Both the position numbers and the translations under genes were made by a program. Shown piece after piece: positions 8,848 through 18,875 of a stretch of DNA of 64,000 bases (position 1 is the stretch's first letter; every line of letters begins with the position of its first letter). Source of the DNA: Hallella colorans (GTDB taxonomy: Bacteria; Bacteroidota; Bacteroidia; Bacteroidales; Bacteroidaceae); assembly GCF_003096815.1 (NCBI RefSeq), contig NZ_QENY01000015.1, positions 21,689 to 85,688 of the forward strand, read 5' to 3'. The notes under the pieces were generated by a model that worked only from the letters and a program-made list of their open reading frames with translations, was not told the origin of the DNA and made no database searches.

Positions 8848-11757
8848 ATGAATTTAAAACTCATCACGGCCTCATTGGCCACGTTCTTAGCTTTGACCAT
8901 AAGCGCTAAGGACTATCACTACAAAAGCGTGGCAGGAGACCCCATGCAAACACGCATCTACACGCTTGACAACGGCCTGAAAGTGTACCTATCCGTCAAC
9001 AAAGAGAAACCACGCTTGCAAACTTACATCGCCGTGCGCACAGGCTCGCGCAACGATCCTGCCGAGACCACAGGCTTGGCCCACTATCTGGAGCATCTCA
9101 TGTTCAAGGGCACAAAGCTATACGGCACAAGCGACGCGCTGGCCGAGGCGCCGCTACTTGATGAGATTGAGCAAAGATACGAGGATTATCGCCGACTCAA
9201 AGACCCCACAGCGCGCAAGAAAGCCTATCATGAGATAGACTCCGTATCGCAGATAGCCGCCAAATACAACATCCCGAACGAGTATGACAAAATCATGAGG
9301 TCGATAGGAGCCGAGGGAACCAACGCCTATACTTCCAATGATGTGACATGCTATGTGAACGACATTCCGGCCAATGAGATAGAATCATGGGCCAAAGTAG
9401 AGAGCGACCGATTCAGAAACATGGTCATCAGGGGCTTCCACACAGAGTTGGAGGCCGTCTATGAAGAGTTTAACATTGGTTTGGCCAACGACTCAAGAAA
9501 GATGTGGGAGGCCATGTTCAAAAAACTATTCCCCACACATCCATACGGCACGCAGAGCACCATCGGCACCCAAGAGCACTTGAAAAACCCATCTATCACG
9601 AACATTAAAAACTATTTCAACCGCTACTACGTACCCAACAACATAGCCATCTGCATGGCTGGAGACTTTGATCCTGACAAGGTCATGGCCATTATTGACA
9701 AATATTTCGGCGATTGGCAAAGAAGCTCCACACTCTCTCGCCCTGAGTATGCGCCCGTAGCCGACTTGGTGGCGCCCACGGACACGACGGTCATAGGCCA
9801 AGAAGCGGAGCATTTGATGATCGGATGGAAGACTCCAAACGCGGCTTCTTATGACACAGACACACTTAGAGTGATAGCCGATATACTGAGCAACGGAAAA
9901 GCCGGACTGTTTGACGTAGACCTCAACCAGCCCATGCGAGTGCAGTCGGCAAGCGCGTTCAGCGAGAGACTACACGATTATGGCATGTTCATTTTGTACG
10001 TGGTGCCCACCCAAGGACAAAGCCTGGAAGAGGCGAAAGGACTTGTACTCGCCGAGATGGAAAAACTGAAAAAGGGGCAATTTGACGAAAAACTGCTGCG
10101 CGCGGTAGTGAACAATCTGAAATTGGACTATTACAAATCGCTGCAAAGCAACAGCGACAGGGCTGACAAGTTTGTCAATGCGTTTATCAATGAGTGCAAA
10201 TGGGAAGACGAGGTGCGTGCGCTCGACCGAATATCAAACATGACCAAGCGGCAAATCGTGGACTATGCCAACCGTCATTTACGCGACAACTATGTCGTGG
10301 CGTACAAGAAAAAGGGCGTGGACAACAGCGTGAAGAAGATTGACAAGCCTGCCATCACGCCCATCCCGACCAATAACGACATGCAAAGCGACTTTCTCAA
10401 AGATATTGTCAACGCCAAAGTGGCGCCAATAGAGCCTCGCTTTGTGGATTTCAGCAAAGACCTGAGCAAACGCGACGTGGACGCAAAAACCGTGTTGTTA
10501 TATAAGAAAAATGACAGCGACGGCCTGTTCAACTTGGAATTTGACATACCTGTTGGACGTGAAAACGACAGTCGCCTACAGATGGCCTCATCCCTTTTCG
10601 ACTATGCAGGAACAGCCAAAATGTCGGCAAACGACATTAAAAAAGCGTTCTACGACTTGGCCTGCGACTTCAACGTGAGCGTGAGGCCCAACCACACACG
10701 GCTCTCTTTGAGTGGCCTAAACGAGAATATGCCTGCCGCGCTCAAGCTCTTCACCAACCTTTTGGAGCATGCCACCATCAGCAAGGCAGACTATGACAAG
10801 GTGGTGGGATTGGTCTTGAAATCGAGACAAGACAGCAAGCAGAGCCAAGGAGGCACCTACACGGCCTTGATAAGCTATGGCGTTTATGGCAAAACAAGCC
10901 CCTATCTGAACAGCATGACAGAAGAACAACTGAAGGCTTCTGACGGCAACGAGTTGCTTTTGGTATTGCGAAACGCGCGCCATCTCAACCCTATGACCAT
11001 CATGTACTATGGCCCGACAGACGAAAAAACATTGCTGTCGCTCGTGAAAAAAGACTATCCGCGCCGCAATGTAAAGGCTACACAACCACTGAACACGGTG
11101 AGATACACAGCTCAACCTACGCCGAAAAACGAGATATTGTTAGCCCATTATGATGCCAAGAACATCTACATGGTGCAATACAACAACGCCAACCGTGTGT
11201 GGAACATGGACAACGCTCCGTTGGTCTCCATGTTTAACGAATACTTCAGCGGCGGCATGAACGCCATAGTGTTCCAAGAACTGCGCGAGGCAAGGGGCCT
11301 GGCCTATTCCGCCTCGGCCAGATACAACGCACCTTACAGACTGGGAGACAAGGAGTATTTCAACACATTCATCATCACCCAAAGTGACAAGATGATGGAT
11401 TGCATCGGTGAATTTAACAACTTGCTCAACCACATCCCACAAAACCAAGCCGGTTTCGAGCTCGCAAAGCAAAGCCTTCTCAAAAGCCTTGCCACAAATC
11501 GCCATACGCGTTTCAACACGCTTAACTACTACATGACCATGAGAGAGCTTGGCTTGAACTATGATATCGACCAGAAAATATACGACAAGATTCCAAGTAT
11601 CACTCTCGACGATATCGTCAATTTTGCCAAAGAACGCATCGCCAACAAACCATACAAATACCTGATCGTAGGCGATGAGAAAAACTTGGATACCAAATCT
11701 CTGGAAAAAATAGCTCCTATTCGTCGCGTAAGCGAGAAGGAAATATTCGGATTTTAA
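8848..11757 (+). CDS. M16 family zinc metallopeptidase (insulinase/pitrilysin type)
   Basis: 969 residues with a Sec signal peptide (hydrophobic residues ~5-20 ending SAKA), so periplasmic or envelope-associated. The N-terminal M16 domain has the inverted zinc motif HYLEH in GLAHYLEHLMFKGT (~76-89) and a downstream ELEAVYEEF segment supplying the third ligand. The C-terminal M16 half lacks the zinc motif and serves as the other clamshell lobe, with the typical EARGLAYSASARY substrate-binding segment. It probably degrades small unfolded peptides in the envelope. A hairpin follows the stop. Confidence 0.9.
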   Translation: MNLKLITASLATFLALTISAKDYHYKSVAGDPMQTRIYTLDNGLKVYLSVNKEKPRLQTYIAVRTGSRNDPAETTGLAHYLEHLMFKGTKLYGTSDALAEAPLLDEIEQRYEDYRRLKDPTARKKAYHEIDSVSQIAAKYNIPNEYDKIMRSIGAEGTNAYTSNDVTCYVNDIPANEIESWAKVESDRFRNMVIRGFHTELEAVYEEFNIGLANDSRKMWEAMFKKLFPTHPYGTQSTIGTQEHLKNPSITNIKNYFNRYYVPNNIAICMAGDFDPDKVMAIIDKYFGDWQRSSTLSRPEYAPVADLVAPTDTTVIGQEAEHLMIGWKTPNAASYDTDTLRVIADILSNGKAGLFDVDLNQPMRVQSASAFSERLHDYGMFILYVVPTQGQSLEEAKGLVLAEMEKLKKGQFDEKLLRAVVNNLKLDYYKSLQSNSDRADKFVNAFINECKWEDEVRALDRISNMTKRQIVDYANRHLRDNYVVAYKKKGVDNSVKKIDKPAITPIPTNNDMQSDFLKDIVNAKVAPIEPRFVDFSKDLSKRDVDAKTVLLYKKNDSDGLFNLEFDIPVGRENDSRLQMASSLFDYAGTAKMSANDIKKAFYDLACDFNVSVRPNHTRLSLSGLNENMPAALKLFTNLLEHATISKADYDKVVGLVLKSRQDSKQSQGGTYTALISYGVYGKTSPYLNSMTEEQLKASDGNELLLVLRNARHLNPMTIMYYGPTDEKTLLSLVKKDYPRRNVKATQPLNTVRYTAQPTPKNEILLAHYDAKNIYMVQYNNANRVWNMDNAPLVSMFNEYFSGGMNAIVFQELREARGLAYSASARYNAPYRLGDKEYFNTFIITQSDKMMDCIGEFNNLLNHIPQNQAGFELAKQSLLKSLATNRHTRFNTLNYYMTMRELGLNYDIDQKIYDKIPSITLDDIVNFAKERIANKPYKYLIVGDEKNLDTKSLEKIAPIRRVSEKEIFGF

Positions 11758-11764
11758 GATAAGT

Positions 11765-11793
11765 TACCGGGACATGCGAAATATGTCCCGGTA
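11765..11793 (+). terminator. Hairpin after the M16 peptidase gene
   Basis: Perfect inverted repeat taccgggacat (11765-11775) / atgtcccggta (11783-11793), seven-base loop. The T-run is weak, so termination may be partial. Confidence 0.6.
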
Positions 11794-11880
11794 CATTCAC
11801 CTCTTCCTTTTCGAGCCACGACTTTAACAAGGGCATCATAGAGCGTACACATTTAAACTATATACAAAAACTTTATACTT

Positions 11881-13536
11881 ATGGGAAAACCATTAGAATT
11901 CAACTATGCGCCCATGTTTCAATTGGGCGAGGACAAAACAGAGTATCGACTTCTGACCAAAGAGGGGGTCAGCACGGCCGAATTTGATGGCAAACAAATT
12001 TTGAAAGTAACCCCCGAGGCGCTCACATTGTTAGCCCAACAAGCTTTTCACGATGTGGAATTCATGCTTCGTCGGGAACACAATAAGCAGGTGGCCAAGA
12101 TCCTCGAAGACCCCGAGGCGTCTGAAAACGACAAATATGTGGCCCTTCAGTTCTTGCGAAACGCGGAGACAGCGTGCAAGGGAGTGTTGCCCTTTTGCCA
12201 AGACACGGGCACCGCTATCATCCACGGAGAAAAAGGACAACGCGTCTGGACCGACTTCGAGGACGAGGAAGCGTTGAGCCGAGGCGTCTTCAACACGTTC
12301 ACGCAAGACAACCTACGCTATTCGCAAAACGCCCCGTTGAACATGTACGATGAGGTGAACACCCGTTGCAACCTGCCCGCCCAGATAGACATCGAGGCCA
12401 CAGGGGGAGACGAGTATCGCTTCGTGATGGTGGCAAAGGGCGGTGGTTCCGCGAACAAGACGTATTTCTACCCCATGACAAAGGCCACCATCCAAAACGA
12501 GGGAACGCTCATGCCATTCCTCGTTGAGAAGATGAGAAGCCTCGGCACGGCGGCCTGCCCACCCTATCATATATGTTTTGTCATCGGCGGCACGTCCGCG
12601 GAGAAAAACCTTCTCACCGTGAAGCTCGGCTCTATCAAGTATTATGACGAGCTGCCCACCACCGGAGACGAGACTGGGCGGGCGTTTCGAGACATAGATC
12701 TGGAAAAGAAACTGCTGGTCGAAGCGCAAAAAATAGGTCTTGGCGCACAATTTGGCGGCAAATACTTGGCGCACGACATCCGTGTCATCAGGTTGCCGCG
12801 CCACGGAGCCAGCTGCCCCATCGGCATGGGCGTAAGCTGCTCGGCCGACCGCAATATCAAGGCCAAGATTAACAAGGACGGCATTTGGATAGAGAAAATG
12901 GACAGCAACCCATCAGAGCTCATACCCGAGGCATATCGCAAACAGGGAGAAGGCGCCGAGGGCATAGATATTGACCTCGACAAAGGTATTGACGCCGTGC
13001 GAGCCGAACTTACCAAATACCCCGTGTCCACACGCGTCAGCCTCAATGGCACCATCATCGTAGCGCGCGACATCGCACACGCAAAGCTCAAGGCTCGCCT
13101 TGACGCCGGCGAGGAAATGCCACAATATTTCAAAGACCATCCCATTCTCTACGCCGGACCGGCAAAGACTCCGGAGGGATTGCCTTGTGGCTCCATGGGA
13201 CCAACGACGGCCAACCGCATGGACCCTTACGTAGACGAATTTCAAGACCATGGGGCCTCTCTCGTGATGATAGCCAAAGGAAACCGCACGCAGGTGGTTA
13301 CCGACGCATGCCAAAAGCATGGCGGTTTCTATCTGGGAACCATTGGCGGAGTGGCCGCGGTGCTATCGCAGAGCAGCATCAAGAGCATTGAGTGCGTGGA
13401 ATACCCAGAGCTTGGAATGGAGGCCATTTGGAAAATAAGGGTAGAGCACTTCCCGGCTTTCATCCTCGTGGACGACAAGGGTAACGACTTCTTCAAACAA
13501 TTACCCACCTGCAACAACTGTGGAGTGAAAAAATAA
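11881..13536 (+). CDS. fumA: Class I fumarate hydratase (iron-sulfur)
   Basis: 551 residues, the length of single-chain class I fumarases joining the alpha and beta parts. It interconverts fumarate and L-malate, in Bacteroidota mainly in the reductive branch to succinate, using an oxygen-sensitive [4Fe-4S] cluster. The alpha-like part holds [24 protein letters not shown] and the GGTSAEKNL region; the beta-like part holds [25 protein letters not shown]. Candidate cluster cysteines include those in PFCQDTG and in GASCPIGMG. The gene has its own 120-bp upstream region and a terminator, so it looks monocistronic. Confidence 0.93.
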   Translation: MGKPLEFNYAPMFQLGEDKTEYRLLTKEGVSTAEFDGKQILKVTPEALTLLAQQAFHDVEFMLRREHNKQVAKILEDPEASENDKYVALQFLRNAETACKGVLPFCQDTGTAIIHGEKGQRVWTDFEDEEALSRGVFNTFTQDNLRYSQNAPLNMYDEVNTRCNLPAQIDIEATGGDEYRFVMVAKGGGSANKTYFYPMTKATIQNEGTLMPFLVEKMRSLGTAACPPYHICFVIGGTSAEKNLLTVKLGSIKYYDELPTTGDETGRAFRDIDLEKKLLVEAQKIGLGAQFGGKYLAHDIRVIRLPRHGASCPIGMGVSCSADRNIKAKINKDGIWIEKMDSNPSELIPEAYRKQGEGAEGIDIDLDKGIDAVRAELTKYPVSTRVSLNGTIIVARDIAHAKLKARLDAGEEMPQYFKDHPILYAGPAKTPEGLPCGSMGPTTANRMDPYVDEFQDHGASLVMIAKGNRTQVVTDACQKHGGFYLGTIGGVAAVLSQSSIKSIECVEYPELGMEAIWKIRVEHFPAFILVDDKGNDFFKQLPTCNNCGVKK

Positions 13537-13564
13537 GATCTCATTCATTAGATTTTTACGATAA

Positions 13565-13610
13565 TCCATCTCAACAGCATAACAACTGTCGGGATGGACT
13601 TTTTTTTTTG
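13565..13610 (+). terminator. Terminator after fumarase
   Basis: Imperfect stem (tccatctcaacag paired with ctgtcgggatgga, ending at 13598) followed by a run of nine or more T. Confidence 0.75.
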
Positions 13611-13694
13611 AATGCAGTTAGTCTTGCGAGACACATGGCCGAAGACAGGCTAAATAGGCAGACGAGCGACGCAATTTTGTTCTTTTTGTACAAA

Positions 13695-13729
13695 TTATTG
13701 CACAATTACATATTAATTAGGTAACTTTG
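13695..13729 (+). promoter_or_regulatory. Promoter of the thiamine-uptake operon
   Basis: A TAACTTTG -7 box at 13722-13729 and a TTATTG -33-like element at 13695-13700, 21 bases apart, as in Bacteroidota promoters. Transcription would begin just before the riboswitch. Confidence 0.65.
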
Positions 13730-13753
13730 CGCATGGATAACAAAATGCTATTC

Positions 13754-13840
13754 AAGGGGTGCTTGTCTGATTAGACGGCTGAGAACATACCCTGTAACCT
13801 GATCCGGATAATGCCGGCGTAGGAAGGATAAATCCCCTGT
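13754..13840 (+). ncRNA. TPP riboswitch (THI element)
   Basis: Shows the diagnostic THI-box elements: closing P1 stem aggggt...cccct, GGCTGAGA at 13777-13784, ACCTGATC from 13797, and GGATAATGCCGGCGTAGGAA after it. It should sense thiamine pyrophosphate and shut off the receptor gene that starts about 30 bases downstream, most likely by hiding the translation start, since no terminator T-run is seen before the ATG. Confidence 0.97.
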
Positions 13841-13868
13841 TTTATTAATATTTAATGTCATTACATCA

Positions 13869-16256
13869 ATGAAAAAATTGATTTGGACTTCATCCTTGGC
13901 TATGGCAGCATGCATTGCTTTGCCTCTTAACAGTCAGGCACAAAGCAAAGACTCTATGAAGCTGGCCGAACTACAAGAAGTGACTGTCAAAGCCGTTCGC
14001 GCATCAAAAAACGCACCGTTTGCCGTTGCAAACATCAACAAAAAAACATTGAGAAACTTTGCCAAGACCGGCCAAGAACTTCCGCTACTCTTTGCTCGCA
14101 CGCCCGGAATACTCGCTTGGAGCGAGAACGGCGTGGGCACTGGATCCACCTATATGCGCATTCGTGGAGCGGCAGGCAGTCGTATCAACGTCACGCTCGA
14201 TGGCGTAGCGCTCAACTCTCCCGAAGACCAGACCGTGTTTTGGGCTAATATGAACTCATACGCCGCGCTCTTAGGGTCCGCCCAAATCCAACGCGGCATC
14301 GGCACGTCAACCAATGGTGACGGCGCCTTTGGTGGCACCATATCACTCAACATGGCCGCGCCCAGCGAGAAACCAAGCCTTGAGGTGAATGGCTCTTACG
14401 GCAGCTACAACACCGCCAACATGGGTCTGAACTTCTCCTCTGGCTTGCTTTTAGGACATCTCATCGTCGATGGAGCCTACCATCACACCACAACAGACGG
14501 TTTTGTTCATGGCACATCCGGCAATTCCGGCTCTTTTTATGGCGGACTTACATGGCTGGGCAACAACCTGACCGTGCGTTATAAAAACGTGGGAAACTAC
14601 GAACACACCGGCCAGGCATGGAGCGGCGTAACCGCGGGAAATGGCGATTACAGCATGAACAGCTACGATGGCGTGAAAACTTACAAAGACATGTACGACC
14701 GAGGGCTGGGACGTTACAACAGCCTATACGAGGCTTTCACAACCGATGGGAAAGGAGACTGGAGCATTTCGCGCTATAAAATGAGCGACGGCAAATTGTG
14801 GGAGAAAACCACCGACAACTTCACGCAAGACCACAACATACTCTCTGCCACGTGGCAGCCTTCGGCACGATGGACCCACAACGCAGCCCTGCACTACACA
14901 TATGGGCATGGTTACTACGAGGAGTTTCGCCCAAGAAAGAAGTTCAAGGACTTTGGCATAGTCGCCACCTACAATGACAACGGTACAAGCAAACAGATAA
15001 AGAAAGCCGACTTCGTACGTAGGAAAGGATTGACACAGCACGCTTACGGCTTGGTTTACAACAGCAACTACACCGACGAGCACAACGACATTATCTTCGG
15101 AGCCAATATCCAGCAGTTCCGTTGCAACCACTATGGTTTTATAGATTACATTCACGCCAAGGAGAGCCCAAATATACAGCTCACAGCCCCCTACGATACA
15201 AAACTTAAAAAATATTACGATTCTGACGCAAAAAAGAACGATTACGCTGTTTACATCAAAGAGACTTACAAGATTACACCCGTCTTCGACATCTTTGCCG
15301 ACGTGCAATACCGCCACGTGGACTACACCACAGACGGTATCAACGACAGGTTCTACAAGCAAACGGACGGCACTTTCAAAAACCAGCAACTCAATATCAA
15401 CAAACACTACAACTTCGTCAACCCCAAAGCAGGCGTTAGTTTTCACCAAAACGGTCACCACGCTTACTTCTCCGCGGCCTATGCCAACCGAGAACCCGAG
15501 CGCAACAACTTTACCGATAACGGTTCTTACCCCGCACCCAAAGCCGAGCGCCTACTCGATTTCGAGGCTGGCTACAATTACAGCGGCACGAGCTGGCATG
15601 CCGGGGCCAACTTCTACTACATGGGCTACAAAGACCAATTCGTGCAAACCGGCGCACAGAGCGACATTGGCGAAAACCTCACCACAAACATAGCCAAGAG
15701 CTATCGCACCGGCGTTGAACTGACAGCCGACTGCGCCCCACTCGCATGGCTCTCCATCGCAGGCAACGCAGCCCTGTCCATGAACAAAATAAAAGACTTC
15801 GACGAGGTCATCGAGACGCGTGACAAAAATTGGATAAAAATAGCTCCAACTGTCAAACACTATGACAACTCCACGTTGGCCTTCTCGCCATCAGCCATCC
15901 TCAACGGATTCGTCGATTTCCACTATGCCAACATGCAAGCCGTTTGGCATACCAACTTCGTGAGCCAGCAGTATGTGGATAACACCGAGAACAACGACCG
16001 GTCGTTGCCAGCCTACAGCCAAACAGACATCAGGCTCAGCTACACATGGCAACTGCCCCAAAACCGATCAGCGCTCAAAGAAGTGGTATTTGGCATGAAC
16101 CTTAACAACATCTTCAACGCTCACTATGCCTCATCAGCGTGGGTCTACTCCGCTATCGTAGGCCAAGATCACCCAGAGAGCAACCGTTACTACCAAATGG
16201 GCTATACGCCCATGGCAGGTTTCACGGCGCTGGGCAGCGTGGCGCTGCGTTTCTAA
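13869..16256 (+). CDS. TonB-dependent outer-membrane receptor, thiamine-regulated
   Basis: 795 residues. Signal peptide: MKKLIWTSS then a hydrophobic core ending NSQAQ. The plug domain (~33-165) includes ELQEVTVKAVRASKN and MRIRGAAGSRINVTLDGVALNSPEDQ; a large 22-stranded-type barrel follows, ending in ALGSVALRF with C-terminal Phe. A TPP riboswitch lies directly upstream and a PnuC-type transporter downstream, so the likely cargo is thiamine or a precursor; this matches the OMP-pnuT arrangement known from Bacteroidota. The usual third member, thiamine pyrophosphokinase, is not seen nearby. Confidence 0.9.
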   Translation: MKKLIWTSSLAMAACIALPLNSQAQSKDSMKLAELQEVTVKAVRASKNAPFAVANINKKTLRNFAKTGQELPLLFARTPGILAWSENGVGTGSTYMRIRGAAGSRINVTLDGVALNSPEDQTVFWANMNSYAALLGSAQIQRGIGTSTNGDGAFGGTISLNMAAPSEKPSLEVNGSYGSYNTANMGLNFSSGLLLGHLIVDGAYHHTTTDGFVHGTSGNSGSFYGGLTWLGNNLTVRYKNVGNYEHTGQAWSGVTAGNGDYSMNSYDGVKTYKDMYDRGLGRYNSLYEAFTTDGKGDWSISRYKMSDGKLWEKTTDNFTQDHNILSATWQPSARWTHNAALHYTYGHGYYEEFRPRKKFKDFGIVATYNDNGTSKQIKKADFVRRKGLTQHAYGLVYNSNYTDEHNDIIFGANIQQFRCNHYGFIDYIHAKESPNIQLTAPYDTKLKKYYDSDAKKNDYAVYIKETYKITPVFDIFADVQYRHVDYTTDGINDRFYKQTDGTFKNQQLNINKHYNFVNPKAGVSFHQNGHHAYFSAAYANREPERNNFTDNGSYPAPKAERLLDFEAGYNYSGTSWHAGANFYYMGYKDQFVQTGAQSDIGENLTTNIAKSYRTGVELTADCAPLAWLSIAGNAALSMNKIKDFDEVIETRDKNWIKIAPTVKHYDNSTLAFSPSAILNGFVDFHYANMQAVWHTNFVSQQYVDNTENNDRSLPAYSQTDIRLSYTWQLPQNRSALKEVVFGMNLNNIFNAHYASSAWVYSAIVGQDHPESNRYYQMGYTPMAGFTALGSVALRF

Positions 16257-16277
16257 CGAAGTTTTAAAATTCGGATT

Positions 16278-16339
16278 TCACAATTTCAATTCATGATTTA
16301 TTGCTTTTAAAACATAAATCGTGAATTGTGAAATTGTGA
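16278..16339 (+). repeat. Long imperfect inverted repeat between receptor and pnuT
   Basis: tcacaatttcaattcatg... (16278-16301) pairs with the 16314-16339 segment over more than 20 bp, with a two-base bulge and a 12-base loop. It lies in the 101-bp gap inside the thiamine operon and may attenuate or stabilise the downstream message. Confidence 0.6.
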
Positions 16340-16357
16340 TTTCCCAATAATACAAAC

Positions 16358-17002
16358 ATGCAATTTGTCTTATACACGCTCGACATTTACACCCACTCCG
16401 ACCCTTGGTTCACCTTTTTCATGGCACATTGGCTCGACATCACCACCACCATTCTCGGCTTAGCCTACATCCTGCTGGAATACAAGGCTTCCATTTGGCT
16501 TTGGATCGTGGGTTTCGTGATGCAAGCATTAGACATCGTGCTCTATTACGAGAAAGGGCTTTATGCCGACTGTGCCATGGAGTTTTATTACATCGCGATG
16601 ACCATCTACGGTTTTTGGACTTGGAAATTCGGCAAAAAGAAACATCAGCGGCAAGGCGAACAGTTGCCCATCACCCACTTCAAGCGCAACCTTATCTTGC
16701 CGTGGACACTCGGCACCCTCGCCATTTGGCTCATATTGTGGTATTGGCTCACGCAGATAGGGTCCACCGTACCAGTGGCCGACGCCTTCACCACGGCCTT
16801 AAGTTTCGTCGGAATATGGGCGTTGGCGCGCAAATATCTTGAGCAATGGCTCATATGGATAGTGGTGGACGTGGTGACTTGCGCACTCTATTTCTACAAG
16901 GACATACCATTCAAAGCTTCACTCTACGGCCTGTACGTAGCAATAGCCATCTTCGGTTATCTTAAATGGCGGCGCGACATGCAAGCTCACCGCGAAGCAT
17001 AA
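16358..17002 (+). CDS. pnuT: PnuC-family transporter, predicted thiamine transporter PnuT
   Basis: 214 residues with about seven hydrophobic segments and a PnuC-like repeat rich in Trp and Tyr (WLWIVGFVMQALDIVLYYEKGLY, YYIAMTIYGFWTWKFG). PnuC proteins are inner-membrane facilitators for vitamin precursors such as nicotinamide riboside. Here the TPP riboswitch two genes' length upstream and the partner TonB receptor argue for thiamine (PnuT). The intracellular kinase that normally traps the vitamin must be encoded elsewhere. ATG at 16358 gives MQFVLYTLDIY; a terminator follows. Confidence 0.85.
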   Translation: MQFVLYTLDIYTHSDPWFTFFMAHWLDITTTILGLAYILLEYKASIWLWIVGFVMQALDIVLYYEKGLYADCAMEFYYIAMTIYGFWTWKFGKKKHQRQGEQLPITHFKRNLILPWTLGTLAIWLILWYWLTQIGSTVPVADAFTTALSFVGIWALARKYLEQWLIWIVVDVVTCALYFYKDIPFKASLYGLYVAIAIFGYLKWRRDMQAHREA

Positions 17003-17076
17003 CGCACATGCACTCAACCGTTAGAGAGCAGTGGCGCAAAATGAAATAAAAAAAAATAAACGAAAGTTTATTGCCC

Positions 17077-17115
17077 AATACGCATTGTTTTCACCAAACA
17101 ATGCGTATTTTTACA
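17077..17115 (+). terminator. Terminator of the thiamine-uptake operon
   Basis: Perfect 14-bp stem aatacgcattgttt (17077-17090) / aaacaatgcgtatt (17096-17109), five-base loop, followed by TTTT. Confidence 0.85.
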
Positions 17116-17191
17116 AATGAGCATATCTGCGCACACAGTTCCCCGTAAGTCAAAATGCACCATGCCAACGTCATAAAAAAATAAAACAAAA

Positions 17192-18244
17192 ATGGGAAAA
17201 AACATCCTCACGGACGACATGCTTCAAGCTGCGTTTGCGTTCAGAAAACAAGAACCTTGGAATGTATTGGGCGATTATAATGTCTTTGCCGTGAAACTAT
17301 CATGTGGAGAGACAGGCTATTGCTCTGTCATGGGTGAGGCTGGCATCATGCATGGACTTGGCCTGTACGTTGGGCGAAAGCAATTCTCAAGTTTCCTACG
17401 AAGCCTAACGATTAAAAAAGAACCACACTACGAATTTCTCGAGAACATCACGTTGTTGAACTATATAGTATGTTCGTTCGATGCGGCCAAAGACATAGAG
17501 GCTAACGACAAGAAACGCATCAGGGAATTCTCGCAACGAACCAACCAAACCATACCACGAAAAAACGGCTGGCCCAATTTCATAAAGTATAAACCAAACC
17601 ATGCTCCTTGGCGCATAACCGACAAGCAAGACGCCCAAAACTTAACCGAGGCCATGCGAGCCACCGTGTTTCTGGCATCGTACATGATCGAACATCCGTC
17701 TGAAAACGTGGGCTTTGGCCCCGAAGGCGACTATCCCGACTACCGTGGCGGCAAAACAGTGCCAATGCTTATTTCCACAGGCGAGGAGCAATATGAATGG
17801 AGTACCACCCAACTTCCAGCTTTCGAGGATGAGGAATATCCTGTAGTTCAATTTGACAATGACATCATGGCGCACCGCATCAAGAAACTGCCCAAAGACC
17901 AACCATTGTGCTGCCGCATGTTGCATATGCACCAACCAGCATTAACAGACCAGCATTCTACACCAATATATCCCCACTTGCTACTGGTTGTAGGCAAAGA
18001 AGATGGCTATGCCATCCCCATCATGGGCAAAGACATCAATATCGACGCTAAAGAGATGCTCAATAAGCTGGGTGAGACAATATGCGACATCGGCAAGAAA
18101 CCTGAGGAAATTGAAACCGCCGGAGACAAGACATACAACCTGTTGAAACACTTCTGTGAGAGATGCGACATACCGCTCCACAAGAAAAAAAAGATGGACG
18201 AGGTTTGGGAAGAAGTGGCGACATATATGTATACCGTATTATAA
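17192..18244 (+). CDS. DUF7309/DUF6930-like protein of unknown function
   Basis: 350 residues. The N-terminal part (AFAFRKQEPWNVLGDYNVFAVKL, then GYCSVMGEAGIMHGLGLYVG) resembles DUF7309 and the C-terminal half (VVGKEDGYAIPIMGKDINIDAKEMLNKLGETI, then PLHKKKKMDEVWEEV) resembles DUF6930; the assignment is from memory of family consensus. No signal peptide or membrane span, so cytoplasmic; no catalytic motif is obvious. The gene is monocistronic, between the thiamine operon terminator and a hairpin at 18283. Confidence 0.7.
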   Translation: MGKNILTDDMLQAAFAFRKQEPWNVLGDYNVFAVKLSCGETGYCSVMGEAGIMHGLGLYVGRKQFSSFLRSLTIKKEPHYEFLENITLLNYIVCSFDAAKDIEANDKKRIREFSQRTNQTIPRKNGWPNFIKYKPNHAPWRITDKQDAQNLTEAMRATVFLASYMIEHPSENVGFGPEGDYPDYRGGKTVPMLISTGEEQYEWSTTQLPAFEDEEYPVVQFDNDIMAHRIKKLPKDQPLCCRMLHMHQPALTDQHSTPIYPHLLLVVGKEDGYAIPIMGKDINIDAKEMLNKLGETICDIGKKPEEIETAGDKTYNLLKHFCERCDIPLHKKKKMDEVWEEVATYMYTVL

Positions 18245-18282
18245 TATTAGCAAGCAACATTCCAAGTGGATGTTTAAGACAT

Positions 18283-18323
18283 GCGTGAGTGCCATACCAA
18301 ACTTTTGGGCATGGCACTCACGC
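18283..18323 (+). terminator. Hairpin after the DUF6930-like gene
   Basis: Perfect 13-bp stem gcgtgagtgccat (18283-18295) / atggcactcacgc (18311-18323). No T-run follows on this strand, so the function as terminator is uncertain. Confidence 0.5.
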
Positions 18324-18518
18324 AAATTGAAAAAAATCGTCTATCAGGCATATCTACCTTTCTGAAAAAATCAAACAAAAAGCATTTCAGACAACTCCAA
18401 ATAGCAAAGCAAGGGCTTTTTATTTGAAATTCTATAAAAACAAACCTTTTGCGCAATTGCCAACAAATCAATATCTTACTGCAAAAAATCATTATCCATG
18501 TTGTTGGCGTGACTTTTC

Positions 18519-18628
18519 GAGCCTGCGATTAGACCTTATTCGTCTTGCGATTAAGCCCTAAACGGCGTGCGTTTAGCCATCATTCGCCATGCGTATAGTG
18601 TCTAAACAAGATGCCATTAAGCACTAAT
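18519..18628 (+). repeat. 22-bp-periodic degenerate array B (five units)
   Basis: Units start at 18519, 18541, 18563, 18585 and 18607. Positions 7-13 read close to GCGATTA and positions 17-22 close to CTTAAW; A at 20 and W at 22 are invariant. This is the clearest of the four arrays. It lies in the 631-bp gap upstream of the second TonB receptor gene; the rest of that gap holds two hairpins and AT-rich DNA. Confidence 0.8.
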
Positions 18629-18694
18629 CATCGCCGCAAAATATAAATTCCAGATTTATTTAATCTTTTAAAGCAACCTTTGACAGCAGGAAAA

Positions 18695-18728
18695 GACCAA
18701 ACAACAAATATTTTTTTGCTGTTTGGTC
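18695..18728 (+). repeat. Intergenic hairpin upstream of the second TonB receptor
   Basis: gaccaaaca (18695-18703) pairs with tgtttggtc (18720-18728) around a T-rich loop. It could be a terminator for upstream transcription or an operator-like element. Confidence 0.4.
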
Positions 18729-18858
18729 AAAAAGATAACTCCTATTTTATGACCTTTTGTTGACAATCCTGCCATTACTTATATTTGAAAAAAAAGAACA
18801 AACAGTGATTACCTTTGAAGAAAATTCATAAAAAAACACGGTTTAACTCAAAAAATAG

Positions 18859-18866
18859 TAATTTTG
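18859..18866 (+). promoter_or_regulatory. -7 box for the second TonB receptor
   Basis: TAATTTTG lies only nine bases before the chosen ATG (18876), so the mRNA leader would be only a few bases long. Confidence 0.5.
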
Positions 18867-18875
18867 CACCGATTT

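Noticed and set aside
13611..13690. A fifth 22-bp array
   Set aside because: One segment resembles a unit, but neighbours do not keep the 22-bp register.
14724..15461. 245-codon minus-strand frame
   Set aside because: Antisense to the thiamine receptor barrel; valine-rich composition typical of shadow frames.
18245..18875. Cobalamin riboswitch upstream of the second TonB receptor
   Set aside because: I looked for the B12-box core (GCCACTG-type) and did not find it; only hairpins and array B are present.
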